Source: an uncultured Clostridia bacterium
Lineage (GTDB): Bacteria; Bacillota; Clostridia; Oscillospirales; CAG-272
Assembly (NCBI GenBank): GCA_947625805.1
Contig: CANQPT010000011.1
Coordinates: forward strand, 1-47,295
DNA: 47,295 nucleotides
Direction: 5' to 3'
Position numbers and translations under genes: made by a program. The stretch's first letter is position 1; the number at the start of each line of letters is the position of its first letter. The notes below the pieces were generated by a model that made no database searches, was not told where the DNA came from, and saw only the letters and a program-made list of their open reading frames with translations. Shown one piece after another: positions 8,204 to 16,583 of the stretch.

Positions 8204-8232
8204 AAAAGCCCCGGTCATACCGGCGGCTTTTT
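8204..8232 (+). terminator. terminator after the zinc-ribbon gene
   Basis: An imperfect stem of the form AAAGCC..CCGGT / ACCGG.CGGCTTT is followed by a run of T. Confidence 0.6.
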
Positions 8233-8288
8233 TCCACTGACGGTTGATAAAAATCCACGAACGGTATGTGGTATTCGGCGGCTTTTCA

Positions 8289-8297
8289 TGGTATACT
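8289..8297 (+). promoter_or_regulatory. extended -10 promoter element of the XRE gene
   Basis: TGGTATACT provides an extended -10 box 34 bp before ATG 8331. No convincing -35 box is present, so the start of transcription could depend on an activator or on the extended -10. Confidence 0.45.
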
Positions 8298-8330
8298 GTT
8301 CTCACAAAATCAAAAGAACGGAGAAAACAA

Positions 8331-8948
8331 ATGAATCAAAACTACTTTTCTTTGACTGTCAAAGAACTGCGCAAACAGCGCGCGCTCACCCAAGAGCAGG
8401 CGGCGGAAGCGCTGAGCGTTTCCGTGCAGGCGGTCAGCAAATGGGAATGCGGCCAGTCCTATCCCGATCTGGAAACCCTTGTGCGGCTGGCAGACTTTTA
8501 CGGCGTGAGCATGGACTCGCTTTTGCGGGAAACTCCCGACCGCCCGACAGGGGAACTGCGCCAACTGCCGGCAGACGGGGTACTGCACGTCGTGCAGGTA
8601 CTAAACGGGCATATTTTGAGCGATCATGAATATGACCCGCACCAAGCGATCCCGCTCTGTATTCCGGAAGGGGCAAAAGGGTTTGAGATGGATATTCGCG
8701 GGAGCGCAAAGATAAAAGGCGAGGTCAACGGTACGGTGAGCGCAGGAGGAAATATCGCATGCGGCAATATAAGCGGCGACGCTTCGGCAGGCGGCAATTT
8801 AGAGTGCGGCGGCAATATTGACGGCGACGCTTCGGCGGGCAACGCATTAAAGTGCGGCAATATCGGCGGCGACGCTTCGGCGGGCGGAGCGATCGTATGC
8901 AACGGTATCAACGGCAAAGCGACGGGAACGACCGTCGAGATCGGCTAA
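8331..8948 (+). CDS. XRE-family regulator fused to bactofilin-like Gly/Ala repeats
   Basis: The 205-aa product begins with a helix-turn-helix domain of about 60 residues (LTQEQAAEALSVSVQAVSKWE). A linker follows, then a C-terminal region from about residue 125 built of short repeats of the type GNI.GDASAGG and L.CG. Their spacing and hydrophobic/Gly pattern look like the right-handed beta-helix of bactofilins (polymer-forming cytoskeletal proteins). ATG 8331 is preceded by CGGAGAAAA and aligns with normal XRE starts; the track start at 8244 lies upstream of the promoter. The combination suggests a DNA-binding protein that can polymerise, which is inference. Confidence 0.75.
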   Translation: MNQNYFSLTVKELRKQRALTQEQAAEALSVSVQAVSKWECGQSYPDLETLVRLADFYGVSMDSLLRETPDRPTGELRQLPADGVLHVVQVLNGHILSDHEYDPHQAIPLCIPEGAKGFEMDIRGSAKIKGEVNGTVSAGGNIACGNISGDASAGGNLECGGNIDGDASAGNALKCGNIGGDASAGGAIVCNGINGKATGTTVEIG

Positions 8949-8951
8949 AAA

Positions 8952-8983
8952 GCGCCCCGGCACGCAAACGTGTGCCGGGGCGC
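8952..8983. terminator. bidirectional terminator between convergent genes
   Basis: GCGCCCCGGCAC pairs perfectly with GTGCCGGGGCGC (12 bp). It lies between the stops of the XRE gene (+) and the glycosyltransferase gene (-). Confidence 0.75.
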
Positions 8984-9004
8984 AAAAGCGTCGTTTTTTG
9001 GGCG

Positions 9005-10216
9005 TTATTGCATCATTTGCTCGAAAAGATCCATTTGCCGGACGGCGGGCGGGCGGCGCTCGGAAAGCGCCCGGACGTAGCCCTCGCAAAGCGCGGGGTC
9101 GTCCATCATACGCTTGAGCCCCTCGTACACGCCGTCCGCGCCGATCGGGCAGATGGTACCGAGCGCCCCGTCCTCTAACTGTTCACGGGCGGACAGATAC
9201 TCGGTGACTAAGATGGGTTTGCAGAGGATTTTTGCCTCCTCAACCGCGATCGGTTTGCCCTCATGACGGGAGGGCTGGGCGTAAATATCACAATCCTCCA
9301 CGTACCTGTAAGGGTTGACCGTCGTACCCAAAAGACACAGGCGATCTTCCACGCCAAGCGCTTTGGCACGGTCGGTCAGGGCACGGATATCGTTCTCATC
9401 CCCGCCGCCGAGGACATACCAGCGCACGTTCCTGCCGTCCGCCGCAAGGCGGGCGAGGGCTTCTGTTGCGAAATCGTAGCCTTTTTGCTCGCTGATCCTG
9501 CCAATCGTGAGAATACGCACGCCGTCAAAGTCATCGGTATAGGTTTCCCCCTGCTCTGCCATCTCACGGATCAGGCGCGGGTTGCAGACGTTTTCCATCA
9601 TGACGCACCGATCGGCGATTTCCGGCAGTTTGTCCTTGAGCGCCCGGTCGATCTTTGTCGACACGGTTACGATCTTGTCACAGGCGGCAAAGTATTTTCC
9701 GTACAGCGCGTCGTCGCGCGGCGGATTGGCATAGTCAAAATGCAGCCATGTGATCTTCTTTTTTGCCCGCACCTTGTCCACCATGTAAAACATGGTCTTG
9801 TCCCCCCAATAGGCGACCGCTGCGTCGTATTCCCCGGTCAGGGCGGGCATTTTGCGCATCATATGCACCCACAGGCGCATGGCGGTAAACGAGCGCTTTC
9901 GCGGGAAAAGCACGGTTTTGATCACGTAGGGTAACAACTCGAAATACACAAGAGGATTTTTCCGGCAGTAACAGTCCCGGATCACCCGGGCGGCGTTCCC
10001 GCCGGTCAGAGTGAACATATCCGCATATTCCGGAAGTTCGATCACCCGGATCTTCTTTGGCACAAGCGGAAGAAACAGTCCCTCCTTTTTGGCAAGAAGC
10101 AGGGTGACGTCATATTTGTCATAGTTTAAAAGATCGGCAAAGGAAAGAAAGGATTTTTCCGTTCCCGCGCAGTTCATGGTAATGCCGACGATCAACAGCT
10201 TTTTCTTTTCCGCCAT
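9005..10216 (-). CDS. GT4-type glycosyltransferase
   Basis: The 403-aa product has a GT-B layout. The N-terminal half is the acceptor domain (LLIVGITMNCAGTEKS near the start). The C-terminal half has ILTIGRISEQKGYD and the EX7E-type segment EGKPIAVEEAKI. GT4 enzymes transfer a sugar from a nucleotide-sugar to a surface glycan or lipid acceptor; the sugar here is not predictable. I start at MAEKKK because GGAGG lies 5 bp before ATG 10216; the track start reads through the pheT terminator. There is no membrane segment. It follows pheT but is separated from it by a terminator. Confidence 0.85.
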   Translation of the reverse strand: MAEKKKLLIVGITMNCAGTEKSFLSFADLLNYDKYDVTLLLAKKEGLFLPLVPKKIRVIELPEYADMFTLTGGNAARVIRDCYCRKNPLVYFELLPYVIKTVLFPRKRSFTAMRLWVHMMRKMPALTGEYDAAVAYWGDKTMFYMVDKVRAKKKITWLHFDYANPPRDDALYGKYFAACDKIVTVSTKIDRALKDKLPEIADRCVMMENVCNPRLIREMAEQGETYTDDFDGVRILTIGRISEQKGYDFATEALARLAADGRNVRWYVLGGGDENDIRALTDRAKALGVEDRLCLLGTTVNPYRYVEDCDIYAQPSRHEGKPIAVEEAKILCKPILVTEYLSAREQLEDGALGTICPIGADGVYEGLKRMMDDPALCEGYVRALSERRPPAVRQMDLFEQMMQ

Positions 10217-10265
10217 GATGGCCTCCAAAGTCTGATTGTAGTATAAATCCATAAATGCCGGCCTG

Positions 10266-10294
10266 CGGTTGGGGGACTTTTGTAAAAGTCCCCC
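10266..10294 (-). terminator. pheT terminator
   Basis: TTGGGGGACTTTT and AAAAGTCCCCCCAA form a near-perfect stem with a 2-nt core just after the pheT stop. The same GGGGxCTTTT/AAAAGxCCCC style recurs at 26196-26223 and 26286-26317. Confidence 0.75.
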
Positions 10295-10298
10295 CAAT

Positions 10299-12698
10299 TC
10301 AATTGCGCAAAGTCGCGCCGAGTTCGCGCTCCAACAACTCGCAGATCTTGCCTGCCGTGCGGTCGGCCTCCTCGTCGGTCAGAGTGCGGTCGGAAGCGCG
10401 CAGGGTCACGCTGAAGGCGGCGCTCTTTTTGCCCTCCCCGATCTGTGCGCCGCGGTAGAGGTCAAAGAGCCGTATCTGCTCCACGGTCTTGCCGCCCGCG
10501 CGGGCAATCAGTTGCTCGATCTTACCCACCTCGATCGCCTCGTCGCACACGAACGCAAAGTCGCGGGTGAGCGCCGGGAAGCGGGGCAGCGGCACAAAGT
10601 GTTTTTCAAAATCGGAAAGCGAGAGCAGTGCCTCAAAATCCAACTCGGCGGCATAGACCTCGCCCGTAAAGCCGAAGTTGCCGGCGGCAGCCGGATGCAG
10701 CTGACCGAACACGCCGATCGGCGTGCCGTCCGCACCCGATACAAGCGCACATCTTCCGGGGTGATAGGTCGGCTGATCGGTGCAAGCCGTGTATTTCACG
10801 CCCCGGACGCCCGCGTGAGCCGCAATGCGCTCGACCATGCCCTTCATGCGGTAGAAATCGCCCTCTCCGTAGAAGGCAATCGCCACCCGCTGCGGCTCGT
10901 CCGGCAATTGGTCCGGCTTTTTGGGCAGATAGACGCGGGCGATCTCAAAAAGACCGGTCGGTGTGCCGTGACGGTTATAGTTGCGGGCAAGACAGTCGAG
11001 CAACGACGGAAGCAGGGTGGTGCGCATGACCGAGGTGTCCTCGCCCAAAGGATTGGCAATCACCACACTGCGGCGACGTTGGTCCTCCGGGTGCAGGCGG
11101 ATCTTGTCGTAGTTCTTTGCGCTCATAAACGAGAAAGTGCAGCTCTCATACAGGCCGAAGGACACGAGCAGCTCGCCCAGCGCACGGCGGTATTTCTGTG
11201 CGGGGGTGAGTATACCCGGCTTGACCTTGCCGGTAAACGGCGTGGCCTCGATCTTATTGTAGCCGTAGATGCGAATGATCTCCTCCGCGATATCGTTCAT
11301 ACAGCGCACGTCGTCGCGGAAAGAGGGCACGATCACGTCGTTGCCGTCAAAGGTAAAGTCAAGGCTTTCCAGAACCTCCCGCATATACGATTCGCTCAGT
11401 TGTACGCCGAGAAAACGGTTGATGCGCTCGACCTCGAGGGGAACGCGCACGGTCTCTTTCGGGGTCGGATAGACGTCGATCATGCCTTCCACGACCTCGC
11501 CGGCACCCAGCAGTTCGACCAATTCGCAGGCGCGCTGCAGTGCGCCTACCGTATTCTCGCAGTCAAGACCCTTTTCAAAGCGGCCGCTGGACTCGGTACG
11601 CATACCGAGCGCACGGGAAGTCACCCGCACTGACGCGCCGTCAAAGCAGGCGCTCTCAAAAACCACTGTTTTGGTGGTATCCAGAATTTCGGAATTTGCG
11701 CCGCCCATCACGCCGGCAAGCGCAACCGGTTTTTCCGCGTCCCGTATGGTGAGCATACCGGCGCTTAACACATGATCCACGTCGTCCAGCGACCGGAAAA
11801 CCTCTCCCTCGGCGGCCTCGGCTACCGTGATCTTACTGCCCGACAGGCAGGTGTAATCAAAGGCGTGCATGGGTTGCCCGTACTCGAGCATGACGTAGTT
11901 GGTGATGTCGACGATATTGTTGATCGGGCGCACACCGGAAGCAAAGAGACGCATCCGCAGCCAGAGCGGAGACGGTTGGATTTTGACGTTGCGCACCACG
12001 CGGGCGCTGTACCGTGCGCACAGCGGACTTTGGACGGTCACGTCCAGATAATTGCTCACCCGGTCGTCATCGCCCGCACCGTGCACCACAGGGGTGTGAT
12101 AATGCACCTTGCGCCCGAAACTCGCGCCGGTCTCACGGGCAAGGCCGATCACCGACAGGCAGTCCGGGCGGTTGGGCGTGATCTCAAACTCGACCACGTC
12201 GTTACGCAAGCCCAAATACGTGCATACGTCCTCGCCGATCGGGAAAGGGCCGGGCAGGACTTGGTCCAGCAATAAAATGCCGTTGGGGTCGGCGCCGGGC
12301 ATCTCGTGCTCAGACAGCCCCAGTTCGGCAAAGGAGCACATCATACCGTAGGACGGCAGTCCGCGGAATTTGGTCGCCTTGATTCTGGTGCCGTCCGGCA
12401 GAACAGCGCCCTCAAGGCAGACGGGCACCACCGCGCCCTCGTAGACGTTCTGTGCACTGGTGATGATCTGCACCGGCTCGCTCTTTCCTGCGTCGATCCG
12501 GCAGACGCTCAGGCGGTCGGCGTCGGGGTGTTGTTCTTTTTTGATAATACGGCCGATCACGATATTGACAATATCTCCGGCAAGGCTGCGACAGCCCTCC
12601 ACCTTACTGCCTGTGTCGGTCATGCGATCACAGTATTCCGGGCTGGGAATGTCGGCAACGTCGACAAATTCCGACAGCCATTCTCTTGATAAATCCAT
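10299..12698 (-). CDS. pheT: phenylalanine--tRNA ligase beta subunit
   Basis: The 799-aa product shows the PheT order: an N-terminal segment, a tRNA-binding OB domain (about 40-150; GRIIKKEQHPDADRLSVC), the B3/B4 editing region (EITPNRPDCLSVIGLARE, VDITNYVMLEYGQPMHAFD), the B5 domain and a C-terminal FDX-ACB domain (LPRFPALTRDFAFVCDE). The length is typical. With PheS it forms the alpha2-beta2 enzyme; the beta subunit binds tRNA and edits mischarged Tyr. It starts 11 bp after pheS and shares its T-box control. Long plus-strand ORFs across it are shadows. Confidence 0.97.
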   Translation of the reverse strand: MDLSREWLSEFVDVADIPSPEYCDRMTDTGSKVEGCRSLAGDIVNIVIGRIIKKEQHPDADRLSVCRIDAGKSEPVQIITSAQNVYEGAVVPVCLEGAVLPDGTRIKATKFRGLPSYGMMCSFAELGLSEHEMPGADPNGILLLDQVLPGPFPIGEDVCTYLGLRNDVVEFEITPNRPDCLSVIGLARETGASFGRKVHYHTPVVHGAGDDDRVSNYLDVTVQSPLCARYSARVVRNVKIQPSPLWLRMRLFASGVRPINNIVDITNYVMLEYGQPMHAFDYTCLSGSKITVAEAAEGEVFRSLDDVDHVLSAGMLTIRDAEKPVALAGVMGGANSEILDTTKTVVFESACFDGASVRVTSRALGMRTESSGRFEKGLDCENTVGALQRACELVELLGAGEVVEGMIDVYPTPKETVRVPLEVERINRFLGVQLSESYMREVLESLDFTFDGNDVIVPSFRDDVRCMNDIAEEIIRIYGYNKIEATPFTGKVKPGILTPAQKYRRALGELLVSFGLYESCTFSFMSAKNYDKIRLHPEDQRRRSVVIANPLGEDTSVMRTTLLPSLLDCLARNYNRHGTPTGLFEIARVYLPKKPDQLPDEPQRVAIAFYGEGDFYRMKGMVERIAAHAGVRGVKYTACTDQPTYHPGRCALVSGADGTPIGVFGQLHPAAAGNFGFTGEVYAAELDFEALLSLSDFEKHFVPLPRFPALTRDFAFVCDEAIEVGKIEQLIARAGGKTVEQIRLFDLYRGAQIGEGKKSAAFSVTLRASDRTLTDEEADRTAGKICELLERELGATLRN

Positions 12699-12709
12699 CT
12701 TGCTCTCCC

Positions 12710-13729
12710 TTAAAACTGCGCCAAGAAGCGCTTGTCGTTTTCGTACAGCAGGCGGATATCGTCAATGCCGTACTTGGTCATGGTCACCCGTTCGATGCCG
12801 AGACCGAATGCAAAGCCCGAGTAGACCTCCGGGTCGATGTCGCAGCCGCGCAGCACGTTCGGGTGCACCATACCCGCGCCCAGGATCTCGATCCAGCCCT
12901 CGCCCTTGCACAGACGGCATCCCTTGCCGCCGCAGACAAAGCAGGAAACGTCGACCTCCGCCGACGGCTCGGTGAACGGGAAATGGTGGGGGCGGAAACG
13001 AATGCGGGTGGACTGCCCGAACATATGGCGGGCAAAGGTCTCGAGCATTCCCTTGAGATCTCCCATGGTGATGCCCTTGTCTACCACCAGACCCTCCATT
13101 TGATGAAAGACCGGCGAATGGGTGGCGTCCAGCGCGTCCGAGCGGTAAACTCTGCCGGGGGAAATCACGCGGATCGGGGGGCGCTGACGCTCCATAGTGC
13201 GTACCTGCACCGGCGAGGTCTGAGAGCGCAGCAGGATCCGATCGGTAATATAGAAAGTGTCCTGGGTATCGCGGGCCGGATGATTCTCCGGAATATTGAG
13301 CGCCTGAAAGTTGTAGTAATCGAGTTCCACTTCCGGGCCGTCCGCGACGTCAAAACCCATGCTGGTAAAGATGTCGCTCATCTCGCGCTCGACCTGATAA
13401 AGCGGGTGTGCCCCGCCCTTCGGGATATCCGCGCCGGGCATGGTCACGTCCAGTTTTTCCGCGCTCAGGCGGTCGTTTTGTTCTTTGTCCGCCAGCGCCG
13501 TACCCCGGTCAGACAGCGCCTGTTCGATCTCGGCACGCACCCGGTTGGCGATCTGCCCGATCACCGGGCGCTGGTCGGCGCTCAGCGCACCCATGCCGCG
13601 CAGCACGGCGGTCAGCGAGCCTTTTTTGCCCAAATACGCCACGCGAATGCGCTCGAGCGCACTACCGCTCTCGGCACCGCCGATCGCGGCAAGCGCCTCC
13701 TCCTTGATTTGTTGTAACTGTTCTTTCAT
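12710..13729 (-). CDS. pheS: phenylalanine--tRNA ligase alpha subunit
   Basis: The 339-aa class II synthetase subunit begins with a coiled-coil tRNA arm and contains [13 protein letters not shown], the motif 2 region with [17 protein letters not shown], and motif 3 [13 protein letters not shown] near the C-terminus. Start 13729 ([11 protein letters not shown]) has AGGAGG 8 bp upstream. The track start at 13810 lies in the T-box leader. Expression should rise when uncharged tRNA-Phe binds the leader. Confidence 0.97.
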   Translation of the reverse strand: MKEQLQQIKEEALAAIGGAESGSALERIRVAYLGKKGSLTAVLRGMGALSADQRPVIGQIANRVRAEIEQALSDRGTALADKEQNDRLSAEKLDVTMPGADIPKGGAHPLYQVEREMSDIFTSMGFDVADGPEVELDYYNFQALNIPENHPARDTQDTFYITDRILLRSQTSPVQVRTMERQRPPIRVISPGRVYRSDALDATHSPVFHQMEGLVVDKGITMGDLKGMLETFARHMFGQSTRIRFRPHHFPFTEPSAEVDVSCFVCGGKGCRLCKGEGWIEILGAGMVHPNVLRGCDIDPEVYSGFAFGLGIERVTMTKYGIDDIRLLYENDKRFLAQF

Positions 13730-13751
13730 CAGAATACCTCCTGTTATACAA

Positions 13752-13999
13752 AACAAAAAGCCGCCCAGATATAGGGCGACCGTCTCGCTGTACCACCTAT
13801 GTTCGCGCAAACGCGGAAAGCCCGCGAACTACGCCTCTTCGCGATAACGGAACGACCGTGCACGGCTTTGACCGCGCAAGCTCCAAAGTGAAAGGCGCAC
13901 CGAATCGGGCAAAGCGGCTTTCAGCCCATGACCGCTCTCTCTTTTTGCCGGAAAAACCCGGGTTGCCGTCTTTTTCATTGCTTTTATACTATTTTTTTG
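13752..13999 (-). promoter_or_regulatory. T-box riboswitch leader of pheST
   Basis: On the minus strand the leader contains AGGTGGTACAGCGAG, a close match to the T-box consensus AGGGTGGNACCGCG. It is followed directly by a terminator stem GTCGCCC/GGGCGGC and TTTTTGTTTT. The ~250 nt from the predicted start to this element fit a Stem I plus antiterminator layout. A TTC triplet that could serve as the Phe specifier is present near 13887-13893, but I could not fold Stem I to confirm it. Uncharged tRNA-Phe should stabilise the antiterminator and allow pheST transcription. Confidence 0.9.
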
Positions 14000-14028
14000 A
14001 TTGTAACACACAAACCGCCGTTTGTCAA
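14000..14028 (-). promoter_or_regulatory. pheST promoter
   Basis: On the minus strand TTGACA (14023-14028) and TACAAT (14000-14005) are separated by exactly 17 bp. Confidence 0.85.
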
Positions 14029-14063
14029 GGGCAGATGCTCGAACTTTTCGTTTTGCGGCGAAA

Positions 14064-14693
14064 TTATCGGAAGACCCTGCCGTCCGCAAAATACAGCTCG
14101 GTGCGCAGAATGGAATAATCCGGGCAGGCAAAGAGAGCCGCGAACTGATCGGGATTGAGATACCGGTCGGGTGCGCAGTCGAGGGTGGCGCGCACCAGCG
14201 TACCGTTCGGGACGGCGGCGACCTCGTACGAGCGGATCATGGGTGCGGGATCGATCTTCTTTTCCGCGCCTTTTTTGTTAAACTTGGTAATCTCTTTCGG
14301 ATGTTTCAGCACCGCGCCTGCCGCGTCGGGGGAAAGCCCATCAAAGGTGACCTCGTAGGCGCTGAGGGCCGCGTCGGTCAAAGGTGTATCCGGAACGTAT
14401 GCCTCCGAAAAATGCAGCTCGGGCGGAGTACAGGCGTCAAGGGCGGCGCATAGCGCGTCCGGGTCGCTTTCCTCGGGCACCAAAATGTCCATGTATTCGC
14501 ACAAACTCTGTGCGCCCAGCGGAAGAGGCAGGGTAAAGGTCATGCGGGGATGGGGGCTGAAGCCCTCGGAATAGCGCACAGGGATCTTTGCCCGACGCAG
14601 AGCCGTGCGAATGGACCGGCACAGGTCAAGATGCGAGATAAAGCGCAGCGTGCCGGTACGCGAAAATCTCATTCGCAGCTTCTTGTACACCAT
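14064..14693 (-). CDS. DUF2344/TIGR03936-type radical SAM partner protein
   Basis: The 209-aa product begins VYKKLRMRFSRTGTLRFISHLDL and contains VRYSEGFSPHPRMTFTLPLPLG, both characteristic of the DUF2344 family. That family is either fused to, or encoded next to, the TIGR03960-type radical SAM protein, as here. The start at 14693 overlaps the end of that gene by 25 bp, implying translational coupling. The role is not established; an RNA-modification role is sometimes suggested. The downstream gap to pheS (14063-13730) holds the pheST promoter and T-box. Confidence 0.85.
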   Translation of the reverse strand: MVYKKLRMRFSRTGTLRFISHLDLCRSIRTALRRAKIPVRYSEGFSPHPRMTFTLPLPLGAQSLCEYMDILVPEESDPDALCAALDACTPPELHFSEAYVPDTPLTDAALSAYEVTFDGLSPDAAGAVLKHPKEITKFNKKGAEKKIDPAPMIRSYEVAAVPNGTLVRATLDCAPDRYLNPDQFAALFACPDYSILRTELYFADGRVFR

Positions 14694-16534
14694 GAACGCT
14701 CTCCTCCCAACTTGTTTGCGCCGCACCCCGAGCACTGCTGTTTGCAGTTGGGCGTGACCTGCCCCGCATACGCGCGCTCCCGCTCACGCAGCAAAAATTT
14801 CTTATCCACGCCGCAGTCGATGATCTCCCACGGGAGCACCTCGTCGAGGTCCCGCTTGCGTTCGGCGTAAAAAGCGGGATCAAGACCCGCGCGGGAAAAC
14901 GCCTCGAGCCATTTTTCGTATGAAAACATCTCGTCCCAGCCGTCAAAGCGCACGCCCAGTTTGTGGGCTTCCAGCAGAGCGGCGGACAGGCGGCGGTCGC
15001 CGCGTGCAAATACCGCCTCCACCCGGCTGACCTTGGCCTCGTGCCAGTGATATGCGATGTGCTTGCGGTCGTCGAGCAGTGTCGCCAGATACATCTGCTT
15101 TTCCCGCAGGGTCCCGAGGTCGTCCTGCGCCTCCCACTGGAATGGGGTGAACGGCTTTGGGATAAAGCAGGAAACGCTGACCGTCACCGACGGTTTTCGC
15201 CCCTTGACCCGATTTTGCCCTGTGTAATAGCGATCGATGACCTTTTTTGCAAGGTCTGCGATGCCCGCAATATCCTCGCGGGTTTCTGTGGGCAGTCCGT
15301 TCATAAAGTACAACTTGACGCCGGTCTTGCCGTAGCCGAAAGCCACGTCGCACGCCCGCATGAGGTCGGCCTCGGTCACGTTTTTGTTGATAACGTCCCG
15401 CAGGCGCTGGGTGCCCGCCTCGGGCGCAAAGGTCAAACCGCTCGCGCGCACCGACGAGATGCGGTCCATGAGTTCCCGCGTAAAGGAATCAAGCCGCAGG
15501 GATGGGAAAGAGATGGACACTTTTTGCTCGTCGGTCCACTCGAGTAAGCGCTCGGTCAATGCGTCAATCTGCGAATAGTCGGAAATAGACAAAGAGGACA
15601 GGGACATTTCGTCGTATCCCGTACTCTCGAACAGGCACTTTGCCTGCTGGTTCAGTTTGTCCACGGTCTTTTCCCGGACGGGACGGTAGACCATACCCGC
15701 CTGACAGAAGCGGCATCCGCGGATGCACCCACGGTAGACCTCCAGCACAATGCGGTCGTGCACGGTCTTGATATAGGGCATGACAAACCGGTCGGGATAG
15801 TAAGCCTTGTCCATGTCGGTGAGAATGCGCTTGGTGATCCGGCGGGGAATGTCGTCGTACACGGGCGTATACCGGCTCACTCTGCCGTCCGGCAGGTACT
15901 CCGCCCGATAGAGCGAGGGCACGTAAAAACCCGGGATTTTTGCCGCCTCGTGCAAAAACGCCGCGCGGGTATAAGCGCCCGACGCTTTCATGTCGATATA
16001 CAAGCGGGCGATCTCGGGCAGGGCGTCCTCTCCCTCTCCGATGCTGAACAGGTCAAAAAAGTCCGCCACCGGCTCGGGATTGTAGGCGCAGGGACCGCCG
16101 CCGATGACGATGGGATGGTCCTCGCCGCGATCCGCCGAGAGCAGCGGAATGCCGCCAAGATCCAGCATATTTAACACGTTGGAATAGGAAAGCTCGTATT
16201 GCAGGGTAAAGGCGACAAAATCAAAGTCGCTGATCGGGTCGCCCGATTCGTGTGCCCAGAGCGGAATGTGATGCTCCCGCATTTTTTCTTCCATGTCCAC
16301 CCAAGGGGCGTACACCCGCTCGCACCAGACGTCGCTCTGCGCATTGAGCACGCCGTAGAGCAGACGCACGCCGAGATTGGACATACCGATCTCGTAGGTA
16401 TCGGGAAAGCAAAAGGCCCAGCGGCAGGCGATATCCGCCTTGTCCTTGATGATCTGGCCGTATTCGCCGCCCACATATCTTCCCGGCTTTTCGACCGCTT
16501 TGAGGATTTGATCCGTCACTTTCATATTACTCAT
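14669..16534 (-). CDS. B12-binding-like radical SAM protein (TIGR03960 type)
   Basis: The ~621-aa product has an N-terminal B12-binding-like Rossmann region (AFCFPDTYEIGMSNLGVRLLYG), then a radical SAM core with RGCIRGCRFCQAGMVYRPVRE (CxxxCxxC cluster ligands near residue 260) and later SFPSLRLDSF and LTFAPEAGTQRLRDVINK. A Cys-rich end (CKQQCSGCGANKLGG) may hold an extra metal site. The N-terminal start is uncertain: ATG 16534 or 16525, both with poor ribosome sites and with a 10-bp hairpin just upstream. It is coupled to the DUF2344 gene and follows the pseudo-ATPase gene. The substrate is unknown. Confidence 0.87.
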   Translation of the reverse strand: MSNMKVTDQILKAVEKPGRYVGGEYGQIIKDKADIACRWAFCFPDTYEIGMSNLGVRLLYGVLNAQSDVWCERVYAPWVDMEEKMREHHIPLWAHESGDPISDFDFVAFTLQYELSYSNVLNMLDLGGIPLLSADRGEDHPIVIGGGPCAYNPEPVADFFDLFSIGEGEDALPEIARLYIDMKASGAYTRAAFLHEAAKIPGFYVPSLYRAEYLPDGRVSRYTPVYDDIPRRITKRILTDMDKAYYPDRFVMPYIKTVHDRIVLEVYRGCIRGCRFCQAGMVYRPVREKTVDKLNQQAKCLFESTGYDEMSLSSLSISDYSQIDALTERLLEWTDEQKVSISFPSLRLDSFTRELMDRISSVRASGLTFAPEAGTQRLRDVINKNVTEADLMRACDVAFGYGKTGVKLYFMNGLPTETREDIAGIADLAKKVIDRYYTGQNRVKGRKPSVTVSVSCFIPKPFTPFQWEAQDDLGTLREKQMYLATLLDDRKHIAYHWHEAKVSRVEAVFARGDRRLSAALLEAHKLGVRFDGWDEMFSYEKWLEAFSRAGLDPAFYAERKRDLDEVLPWEIIDCGVDKKFLLRERERAYAGQVTPNCKQQCSGCGANKLGGERSWCTRSCE

Positions 16535-16541
16535 AAAACGG

Positions 16542-16567
16542 CATCGGGCGGGGAAATCCGCCCGATG
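16542..16567 (-). terminator. hairpin between the pseudo-ATPase and radical SAM genes
   Basis: CATCGGGCGG and CCGCCCGATG form a perfect 10-bp stem with a 6-nt loop. On the minus strand it is followed by CCGTTTT and then the radical SAM start. It may be a weak terminator or a translational control hairpin, since it sits where a ribosome site would be expected. Confidence 0.5.
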
Positions 16568-16583
16568 GGGTTCGCTCCTTATA

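Noticed and set aside
10269-11633. 454-aa plus-strand ORF
   Set aside because: It is antisense to pheT, with Arg/His/Ala-rich composition and no recognisable domain; a shadow of a GC-rich gene.
12686-13717. 343-aa plus-strand ORF
   Set aside because: It is antisense to pheS along its whole length, without a ribosome site or family features.
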